In this document: positions 51,701 to 62,461 of the stretch, in pieces
Position numbering within the stretch: the first letter of the stretch is position 1
Layout of the letters: each line of letters opens with the position of its first letter
Assembly (NCBI RefSeq): GCF_964340395.1
Contig: NC_135560.1
Location: 248,001-312,000, forward strand
Length of the DNA: 64,000 nucleotides
Reading direction: 5' to 3'
Source: Glandiceps talaboti
Taxonomy: Eukaryota > Hemichordata > Enteropneusta > Spengelidae
The notes under the pieces: generated by a model
Told to the model about the DNA's origin: nothing
Databases searched by the model: none
Seen by the model: only the letters and a program-made list of their open reading frames with translations
Program-made: the position numbers and the translations under genes

Positions 51701-54700
51701 ATTCTGTTCATCTCCAAAATATTTCTTCATTCTGCTACAATCTACTTGTGACATAAGGTTGTCATTACTTGTCGTGTCATTAGTACTGACAAAAAAAACT
51801 TTTTGATAACTTATACTTTCCATTGCAGATGGGAATAAATATTGGGCAACAAAATTTAATGACCATTCTCAGTAATTATACAATTCCAAAATCTTCACTT
51901 ACTTCTTCCACTTCTTGATTGGCTGTCTGGTGTTCATCTGCCATCTGTGTTCGTGTCATCTTCCGTGACCTTGAGTTCCATCCTGAAAGGAATGAATCAA
52001 ACAATGCAGTATAAACTTATTGATGGAATGAAATAACAGTTATTTAGATTCTAATATTTACTCTTAAAGTTGCCACTACTCAATTTAACCTTTTTGAAAA
52101 GATATAACGACGGATAATATAATTCTGTTCATCTCCAAAATATTTCTTTATTCTGCTTCAATCTACTTGTGACATAAGGTTGTCATTACTTGTCGTGTCA
52201 TTAGTACTGACAAAAAAAAACTTTTTGATAACTTATACTTTCCATTGCAGATGGGAAGAAATATTGGGCAACAAAATTTAATGACCATTCTCAGTAATTA
52301 TACAATTCCAAAATCTTCACTTACTTCTTCCACTTCTTGATTGGCTGTCTGGTGTTCATCTACCATCTGTGTTCGTGTCATCTTCCGTGACCTTGAGTTC
52401 CATCCTGAAAGGAATGAATCAAACAATACAGTATAAACTTATTGATGGAATGAAATAGCAGTATTCTAATATTTACTCTTACAAGTTGCCACTACTCACT
52501 TGAACCTTTTTGAAAAGATATTACCACGGATAATACAATTCTGTTCATCTCCAAAATATTTCTTCATTCTGCTACAATCTACTTGTGACATAAGGTTGTC
52601 ATTACTTGTCGTGTGCTTAGTACTGACAAAAGAACTTTTTGATAACTTATACTTTCCATTGCAGATGGGAATAAATATTGGGCAACAAAATTTAATGACC
52701 ATTCTCAGTAATTATACAATTCCAAAATCTTCACTTACTTCATCCACTTCTTGATTGGCTGTCTGGTGTTCATCTGCCATCTGTGTTCGTGTCATCTTCC
52801 GTGACCTTGAGTTCCATCCTGAAAGGAATGAATCAAACAATACAGCATAAACTTATTGATGGAATGAAATAACAGTTATTTAGATTCTAATATTTACTCT
52901 TAAAGTTGCCACTACTCAATTTAACCTTTTTGAAAAGATATTACCACGGATAATACAATTCTGTTCATCTCCAAAATATTTCTTCATTCTGCTACAATCT
53001 ACTTGTGACATAAGGTTGTCATTACTTGTCGTGTCATTAGTACTGACAAAAAAACTTTTTGATAACTTATACTTTCCATTGCAGATGGGAATAAATATTG
53101 GGCAACAAAATTTAATGACCATTCTCAGTAATTATACAATTCCAAAATCTTCACTTACTTCTTCCACTTCTTGATTGGCTGTCTGGTGTTCATCTGCCAT
53201 CTGTGTTCGTGTCATCTTCCGTGACCTTGAGTTCCATCCTGAAAGGAATGAATCAAACAATGCAGTATAAACTTATTGATGGAATGAAATAACAGTTATT
53301 TAGATTCTAATATTTACTCTTAAAGTTGCCACTACTCAATTTAACCTTTTTGAAAAGATATAACGACGGATAATATAATTCTGTTCATCTCCAAAATATT
53401 TCTTTATTCTGCTTCAATCTACTTGTGACATAAGGTTGTCATTACTTGTCGTGTCATTAGTACTGACAAAAAAAAACTTTTTGATAACTTATACTTTCCA
53501 TTGCAGATGGGAAGAAATATTGGGCAACAAAATTTAATGACCATTCTCAGTAATTATACAATTCCAAAATCTTCACTTACTTCTTCCACTTCTTGATTGG
53601 CTGTCTGGTGTTCATCTGCCATCTGTGTTCGCGTCATCTTCCGTGACCTTGAGTTCCATCATGAAAGGAATGAATCAAACAATACAGTATAAACTTATTG
53701 ATGGAATGAAATAACAGTTATTTAGATTCTAATATTTACTCTTAAAGTTGCCACTACTCAATTTAACCTTTTTGAAAAGATATTACCACGGATAATACAA
53801 TTCTGTTCATCTCCAAAATATTTCTTCATTCTGCTACAATCTACTTGTGACATAAGGTTGTCATTACTTGTGTGCTTAGTACTGACAAAAAAACATTTAG
53901 ATAACTTATACTTTCCATTGCAGATGGGAATAAATATTGGGCAACAAAATTTAATGACCATTCTCAGTAATTATACAATTCCAAAATCTTCACTTACTTC
54001 TTCCACTTCTTCATTGGCTGTCTTGTGTTCATCTGCCATCTGTGTTCGTGTCATCTTCCGTGACCTTGAGTTCCATCCTGAAAGGAATGAATCAAACAAT
54101 ACAGTATAAACTTATTGATGGAATGAAATAACAGTTAGTTAGATTCTAATATTTACTCTTACAAGTTGCCACTACTCACTTGAACCTTTTTGAAAAGATA
54201 TTACCACGGATAATACAATTCTGTTCATCTCCAAAATATTTCTTCATTCTGCTACAATCTACTTGTGACATAAGGTTGTCATTACTTGTCGTGTGCTTAG
54301 TACTGACAAAAGAACTTTTTGATAACTTATACTTTCCATTGCAGATGGGAATAAATATTGGGCAACAAAATTTAATGACCATTCTCAGTAATTATACAAT
54401 TCCAAAATCTTCACTTACTTCTTCCACTTCTTGATTGGCTGTCTGGTGTTCATCTGCCATCTGTGTTCGTGTCGTCTTCCGTGACCTTGAGTTCCATCCT
54501 GAAAGGAATGAATCAAACAATACAGTATAAACTTATTGATGGAATGAAATAACAGTTATTTAGATTCTAATATTTACTCTTAAAGTTGCCACTACTCACT
54601 TGAACCTTTTTGAAAAGATATTACCACGGATAATATAATTCTGTTCATCTCCAAAATATTTCTTCATTCTGCTACAATCTACTTGTGACATAAGGTAGTC

Positions 54701-55858
54701 ATTACTTGTCGTGTGCTTAGTACTGACAAAAGAACTTTTTGATAACTTATACTTTCCATTGCAGATGGGAATAAATATTGGGCAACAAAATTTAATGACC
54801 ATTCTCAGTAATTATACAATTCCAAAATCTTCACTTACTTCATCCACTTCTTGATTGGCTGTCTGGTGTTCATCTGCCATCTGTGTTCGTGTCATCTTCC
54901 GTGACCTTGAGTTCCATCCTGAAAGGAATGAATCAAACAATACAGCATAAACTTATTGATGGAATGAAATAACAGTTATTTAGATTCTAATATTTACTCT
55001 TAAAGTTGCCACTACTCAATTTAACCTTTTTGAAAAGATATTACCACGGATAATACAATTCTGTTCATCTCCAAAATATTTCTTCATTCTGCTACAATCT
55101 ACTTGTGACATAAGGTTGTCATTACTTGTCGTGTCATTAGTACTGACAAAAAAAACTTTTTGATAACTTATACTTTCCATTGCAGATGGGAATAAATATT
55201 GGGCAACAAAATTTAATGACCATTCTCAGTAATTATACAATTCCAAAATCTTCACTTACTTCTTCCACTTCTTGATTGGCTGTCTGGTGTTCATCTGCCA
55301 TCTGTGTTCGTGTCATCTTCCGTGACCTTGAGTTCCATCCTGAAAGGAATGAATCAAACAATGCAGTATAAACTTATTGATGGAATGAAATAACAGTTAT
55401 TTAGATTCTAATATTTACTCTTAAAGTTGCCACTACTCAATTTAACCTTTTTGAAAAGATATAACGACGGATAATATAATTCTGTTCATCTCCAAAATAT
55501 TTCTTTATTCTGCTTCAATCTACTTGTGACATAAGGTTGTCATTACTTGTCGTGTCATTAGTACTGACAAAAAAAAACTTTTTGATAACTTATACTTTCC
55601 ATTGCAGATGGGAAGAAATATTGGGCAACAAAATTTAATGACCATTCTCAGTAATTATACAATTCCAAAATCTTCACTTACTTCTTCCACTTCTTGATTG
55701 GCTGTCTGGTGTTCATCTGCCATCTGTGTTCGTGTCATCTTCCGTGACCTTGAGTTCCATCCTGAAAGGAATGAATCAAACAATGCAGTATAAACTTATT
55801 GATGGAATGAAATAACAGTTATTTAGATTCTAATATTTACTCTTAAAGTTGCCACTAC
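45782..55858 (-). repeat. Array block 9: 8-mer higher-order repeat, three copies
   Basis: Anchors 45782, 46202, 46622, 47044, 47462, 47882, 48302, 48723 / 49139, 49559, 49979, 50401, 50819, 51239, 51659, 52080 / 52496, 52916, 53336, 53758, 54176, 54596, 55016, 55437. Every anchor is exactly 3,357 bp from its partner, and the internal spacing is 420, 420, 422, 418, 420, 420, 421, 416 in copies 1 and 2. Copy 3 differs only in its last step (422). Private bases recur at the same offset: gtgtcgtcttcc (47,755; 51,112; 54,469) and tccatcatgaaagg (46,941; 50,298; 53,655). Poly-A run lengths match too. I found no difference between copies at the places I compared except the end of copy 3. Confidence 0.93.
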
Positions 55859-58800
55859 TCAATTTAACCTTTTTGAAAAGATATAACGACGGATAATATA
55901 ATTCTGTTCATCTCCAAAATATTTCTTTATTCTGCTACAATCTACTTGTGACATAAGGTTGTCATTACTTGTCGTGTGCTTAGTACTGACAAAAGAACTT
56001 TTTGATAACTTATACTTTCCATTGCAGATGGGAAGAAATATTGGGCAACAAAATTTAATGACCATTCTCAGTAATTATACAATTCCAAAATCTTCACTTA
56101 CTTCTTCCACTTCTTGATTGGCTGTCTGGTGTTCATCTACCATCTGTGTTCGCGTCATCTTCCGTGACCTTGAGTTCCATCCTGAAAGGAATGAATCAAA
56201 CAATACAGTATAAACTTATTGATGGAATGAAATAAGTTATTTAGATTCTAATATTTACTCTTAAAGTTGCCACTACTCAATTTAACCTTTTTGAAAAGAT
56301 ATTACCACGGATAATACAATTCTGTTCATCTCCAAAATATTTCTTCATTCTGCTACAATCTACTTGTGACATAAGGTTGTCATTACTTGTGTGCTTAGTA
56401 CTGACAAAAAAACATTTAGATAACTTATACTTTCCATTGCAGATGGGAATAAATATTGGGCAACAAAATTTAATGACCATTCTCAGTAATTATACAATTC
56501 CAAAATCTTCACTTACTTCTTCCACTTCTTCATTGGCTGTCTGGTGTTCATCTGCCATCTGTGTTCGTGTCATCTTCCGTGACCTTGAGTTCCATCCTGA
56601 AAGGAATGAATCAAACAATACAGTATAAACTTATTGATGGAATGAAATAACAGTTATTTAGATTCTAATATTTACTCTTAAAGTTGCCACTACTCACTTG
56701 AACCTTTTTGAAAAGATATTACCACGGATAATATAATTCTGTTCATCTCCAAAATATTTCTTCATTCTGCTACAATCTACTTGTGACATAAGGTAGTCAT
56801 TACTTGTCGTGTGCTTAGTACTGACAAAAGAACTTTTTGATAACTTATACTTTCCATTGCAGATGGGAAGAAATATTGGGCAACAAAATTTAATGACCAT
56901 TCTCAGTAATTATACAATTCCAAAATCTTCACTTACTTCATCCACTTCTTGATTGGCTGTCTGGTGTTCATCTGCCATCTGTGTTCGTGTCATCTTCCGT
57001 GACCTTGAGTTCCATCCTGAAAGGAATGAATCAAACAATACAGCATAAACTTATTGATGGAATGAAATAACAGTTATTTAGATTCTAATATTTACTCTTA
57101 AAGTTGCCACTACTCAATTTAACCTTTTTGAAAAGATATTACCACGGATAATAAAATTCTGTTCATCTCCAAAATATTTCTTCATTCTGCTACAATCTAC
57201 TTGTGACATAAGGTTGTCATTACTTGTCGTGTCATTAGTACTGACAAAAAAACTTTTTGATAACTTATACTTTCCATTGCAGATGGGAATAAATATTGGG
57301 CAACAAAATTTAATGACCATTCTCAGTAATTATACAATTCCAAAATCTTCACTTACTTCTTCCACTTCTTGATTGGCTGTCTGGTGTTCATCTGCCATCT
57401 GTGTTCGTGTCATCTTCCGTGACCTTGAGTTCCATCCTGAAAGGAATGAATCAAACAATGCAGTATAAACTTATTGATGGAATGAAATAACAGTTATTTA
57501 GATTCTAATATTTACTCTTAAAGTTGCCACTACTCAATTTAACCTTTTTGAAAAGATATAACGACGGATAATATAATTCTGTTCATCTCCAAAATATTTC
57601 TTTATTCTGCTACAATCTACTTGTGACATAAGGTTGTCATTACTTGTCGTGTGCTTAGTACTGACAAAAGAACTTTTTGATAACTTATACTTTCCATTGC
57701 AGATGGGAAGAAATATTGGGCAACAAAATTTAATAACCATTCTCAGTAATTATACAATTCCAAAATCTTCACTTACTTCTTCCACTTCTTGATTGGCTGT
57801 CTGGTGTTCATCTACCATCTGTGTTCGCGTCATCTTCCGTGACCTTGAGTTCCATCCTGAAAGGAATGAATCAAACAATACAGTATAAACTTATTGATGG
57901 AATGAAATAAGTTATTTAGATTCTAATATTTACTCTTAAAGTTGCCACTACTCAATTTAACCTTTTTGAAAAGATATTACCACGGATAATACAATTCTGT
58001 TCATCTCCAAAATATTTCTTCATTCTGCTACAATCTACTTGTGACATAAGGTTGTCATTACTTGTGTGCTTAGTACTGACAAAAAAACATTTAGATAACT
58101 TATACTTTCCATTGCAGATGGGAATAAATATTGGGCAACAAAATTTAATGACCATTCTCAGTAATTATACAATTCCAAAATCTTCACTTACTTCTTCCAC
58201 TTCTTCATTGGCTGTCTTGTGTTCATCTGCCATCTGTGTTCGTGTCATCTTCCGTGACCTTGAGTTCCATCCTGAAAGGAATGAATCAAACAATACAGTA
58301 TAAACTTATTGATGGAATGAAATAGCAGTATTCTAATATTTACTCTTACAAGTTGCCACTACTCACTTGAACCTTTTTGAAAAGATATTACCACGGATAA
58401 TACAATTCTGTTCATCTCCAAAATATTTCTTCATTCTGCTACAATCTACTTGTGACATAAGGTTGTCATTACTTGTCGTGTGCTTAGTACTGACAAAAGA
58501 ACTTTTTGATAACTTATACTTTCCATTGCAGATGGGAATAAATATTGGGCAACAAAATTTAATGACCATTCTCAGTAATTATACAATTCCAAAATCTTCA
58601 CTTACTTCTTCCACTTCTTGATTGGCTGTCTGGTGTTCATCTGCCATCTGTGTTCGTGTCATCTTCCGTGACCTTGAGTTCCATCCTGAAAGGAATGAAT
58701 CAAACAATACAGTATAAACTTATTGATGGAATGAAATAACAGTTATTTAGATTCTAATATTTACTCTTAAAGTTGCCACTACTCACTTGAACCTTTTTGA

Positions 58801-61800
58801 AAAGATATTACCACGGATAATATAATTCTGTTCATCTCCAAAATATTTCTTCATTCTGCTACAATCTACTTGTGACATAAGGTAGTCATTACTTGTCGTG
58901 TGCTTAGTACTGACAAAAGAACTTTTTGATAACTTATACTTTCCATTGCAGATGGGAAGAAATATTGGGCAACAAAATTTAATGACCATTCTCAGTAATT
59001 ATACAATTCCAAAATCTTCACTTACTTCATCCACTTCTTGATTGGCTGTCTGGTGTTCATCTGCCATCTGTGTTCGTGTCATCTTCCGTGACCTTGAGTT
59101 CCATCCTGAAAGGAATGAATCAAACAATACAGCATAAACTTATTGATGGAATGAAATAACAGTTATTTAGATTCTAATATTTACTCTTAAAGTTGCCACT
59201 ACTCAATTTAACCTTTTTGAAAAGATATTACCACGGATAATAAAATTCTGTTCATCTCCAAAATATTTCTTCATTCTGCTACAATCTACTTGTGACATAA
59301 GGTTGTCATTACTTGTCGTGTCATTAGTACTGACAAAAAAACTTTTTGATAACTTATACTTTCCATTGCAGATGGGAATAAATATTGGGCAACAAAATTT
59401 AATGACCATTCTCAGTAATTATACAATTCCAAAATCTTCACTTACTTCTTCCACTTCTTGATTGGCTGTCTGGTGTTCATCTGCCATCTGTGTTCGTGTC
59501 ATCTTCCGTGACCTTGAGTTCCATCCTGAAAGGAATGAATCAAACAATGCAGTATAAACTTATTGATGGAATGAAATAACAGTTATTTAGATTCTAATAT
59601 TTACTCTTAAAGTTGCCACTACTCAATTTAACCTTTTTGAAAAGATATAACGACGGATAATATAATTCTGTTCATCTCCAAAATATTTCTTTATTCTGCT
59701 TCAATCTACTTGTGACATAAGGTTGTCATTACTTGTCGTGTCATTAGTACTGACAAAAAAAAACTTTTTGATAACTTATACTTTCCATTGCAGATGGGAA
59801 GAAATATTGGGCAACAAAATTTAATGACCATTCTCAGTAATTATACAATTCCAAAATCTTCACTTACTTCTTCCACTTCTTGATTGGCTGTCTGGTGTTC
59901 ATCTGCCATCTGTGTTCGTGTCATCTTCCGTGACCTTGAGTTCCATCCTGAAAGGAATGAATCAAACAATGCAGTATAAACTTATTGATGGAATGAAGTA
60001 ACAGTTATTTAGATTCTAATATTTACTCTTAAAGTTGCCACTACTCAATTTAACCTTTTTGAAAAGATATAACGACGGATAATATAATTCTGTTCATCTC
60101 CAAAATATTTCTTTATTCTGCTACAATCTACTTGTGACATAAGGTTGTCATTACTTGTCGTGTGCTTAGTACTGACAAAAGAACTTTTTGATAACTTATA
60201 CTTTCCATTGCAGATGGGAAGAAATATTGGGCAACAAAATTTAATGACCATTCTCAGTAATTATACAATTCCAAAATCTTCACTTACTTCTTCCACTTCT
60301 TCATTGGCTGTCTTGTGTTCATCTGCCATCTGTGTTCGTGTCATCTTCCGTGACCTTGAGTTCCATCCTGAAAGGAATGAATCAAACAATACAGTATAAA
60401 CTTATTGATGGAATGAAATAACAGTTATTTAGATTCTAATATTTACTCTTAAAGTTGCCACTACTCAATTTAACCTTTTTGAAAAGATATTACCACGGAT
60501 AATACAATTCTGTTCATCTCCAAAATATTTCTTCATTCTGCTACAATCTACTTGTGACATAAGGTTGTCATTACTTGTCGTGTCATTAGTACTGACAAAA
60601 AAACTTTTTGATAACTTATACTTTCCATTGCAGATGGGAATAAATATTGGGCAACAAAATTTAATGACCATTCTCAGTAATTATACAATTCCAAAATCTT
60701 CACTTACTTCTTCCACTTCTTGATTGGCTGTCTGGTGTTCATCTGCCATCTGTGTTCGTGTCATCTTCCGTGACCTTGAGTTCCATCCTGAAAGGAATGA
60801 ATCAAACAATGCAGTATAAACTTATTGATGGAATGAAATAACAGTTATTTAGATTCTAATATTTACTCTTAAAGTTGCCACTACTCAATTTAACTTTTTT
60901 GAAAAGATATAACGACGGATAATATAATTCTGTTCATCTCCAAAATATTTCTTTATTCTGCTTCAATCTACTTGTGACATAAGGTTGTCATTACTTGTCG
61001 TGTGCTTAGTACTGACAAAAGAACTTTTTGATAACTTATACTTTCCATTGCAGATGGGAAGAAATATTGGGCAACAAAATTTAATGACCATTCTCAGTAA
61101 TTATACAATTCCAAAGTCTTCACTTACTTCTTCCACTTCTTGATTGGCTGTCTGGTGTTCATCTACCATCTGTGTTCGCGTCATCTTCCGTGACCTTGAG
61201 TTCCATCCTGAAAGGAATGAATCAAACAATACAGTATAAACTTATTGATGGAATGAAATAAGTTATTTAGATTCTAATATTTACTCTTAAAGTTGCCACT
61301 ACTCAATTTAACCTTTTTGAAAAGATATTACCACGGATAATACAATTCTGTTCATCTCCAAAATATTTCTTCATTCTGCTACAATCTACTTGTGACATAA
61401 GGTTGTCATTACTTGTGTGCTTAGTACTGACAAAAAACATTTAGATAACTTATACTTTCCATTGCAGATGGGAATAAATATTGGGCAACAAAATTTAATG
61501 ACCATTCTCAGTAATTATACAATTCCAAAATCTTCACTTACTTCTTCCACTTCTTGATTGGCTGTCTTGTGTTCATCTGCCATCTGTGTTCGTGTCATCT
61601 TCCGTGACCTTGAGTTCCATCCTGAAAGGAATGAATCAAACAATACAGTATAAACTTATTGATGGAATGAAATAACAGTTATTTAGATTCTAATATTTAC
61701 TCTTAAAGTTGCCACTACTCACTTGAACCTTTTTGAAAAGATATTACCACGGATAATATAATTCTGTTCATCTCCAAAATATTTCTTCATTCTGCTACAA

Positions 61801-62167
61801 TCTACTTGTGACATAAGGTAGTCATTACTTGTCGTGTGCTTAGTACTGACAAAAGAACTTTTTGATAACTTATACTTTCCATTGCAGATGGGAAGAAATA
61901 TTGGGCAACAAAATTTAATGACCATTCTCAGTAATTATACAATTCCAAAATCTTCACTTACTTCTTCCACTTCTTGATTGGCTGTCTGGTGTTCATCTGC
62001 CATCTGTGTTCGTGTCATCTTCCGTGACCTTGAGTTCCATCCTGAAAGGAATGAATCAAACAATACAGCATAAACTTATTGATGGAATGAAATAACAGTT
62101 ATTTAGATTCTAATATTTACTCTTAAAGTTGCCACTACTCAATTTAACCTTTTTGAAAAGATATTAC

Positions 62168-62294
62168 CACGGATAATACAATTCTGTTCATCTCCAAAAT
62201 ATTTCTTCATTCTGCTACAATCTACTTGTGACATAAGGTTGTCATTACTTGTCGTGTGCTTAGTACTGACAAAAGAACTTTTTGATAACTTATA
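62168..62294 (-). CDS. Representative exon B of the repeat cassette (127 nt)
   Basis: Same unit as the exon A at 62,382-62,461. Intron 1 ends in a pyrimidine-rich stretch and the first AG after it, ggaaag. A second AG six bases later (tataag) is the one aligned with acceptors in the diverged edge units. Both are phase 0, giving 127 or 121 nt. The frame reads YKLSKSSFVSTKHTTSND, then NLMSQVDCSRMKKYFGDEQ, then NCIIR, ending one base into a codon at donor gtaatatc. That G plus the GA of the next exon A makes Gly. Exon A plus exon B is 207 or 201 nt, a multiple of three either way. No known family recognised; two Cys per repeat. Confidence 0.45.
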
Positions 62295-62381
62295 CTTTCC
62301 ATTGCAGATGGGAAGAAATATTGGGCAACAAAATTTAATGACCATTCTCAGTAATTATACAATTCCAAAATCTTCACTTAC

Positions 62382-62461
62382 TTCTTCCACTTCTTGATTG
62401 GCTGTCTGGTGTTCATCTGCCATCTGTGTTCGTGTCATCTTCCGTAACCTTGAGTTCCATC
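62382..62461 (-). CDS. Representative exon A of the repeat cassette (80 nt)
   Basis: Shown for the intact unit with anchor 62139; about 140 equivalents exist. Upstream on the minus strand is gattcattcctttcag, a good acceptor with pyrimidine tract. Downstream is gaagaa followed by gtaagt, a strong donor. Only the frame that takes one base from the previous exon is open, reading (G)GA then WNSRSRKMTRTQ and MADEHQTANQEVEE, and it ends on a codon boundary. The consensus peptide is basic at the start and acidic at the end. Common substitutions give DENQ, DEHK, MTQTQMVDEHQ or QEEEE. This unit has one change (Arg codon, plus-strand 62,446). I recognise no domain. It could also be an exon of a long non-coding RNA. 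Confidence 0.45.

Noticed and set aside
58367-58621. The recurring 61-84-codon plus-strand frames (MNLFEKILPRIIQF, TIPKSSLTSSTS)
   Set aside because: Antisense to the exon B frame and intron 1. The hydrophobic look comes from the pyrimidine-rich strand. Many monomers break them by the same indels.
62281-62310. A plus-strand acceptor-like word, atactttccattgcag, in every unit
   Set aside because: It scores well as an acceptor, but I found no plus-strand donor at a suitable distance. The best nearby (ca|gtaatt) would leave a 43-nt exon with no consistent partner in the unit. The minus-strand set of four sites is complete and phase-consistent.
62139-62345. The recurring 68-codon minus-strand frames starting MVIKFCCPIF
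   Set aside because: The ATG lies inside the inferred intron 1 and the stop lies just inside intron 2. They arise because intron 1 is a multiple of three and exon B is open. Differences among copies are largely amino-acid changing, giving no sign of selection on this product.
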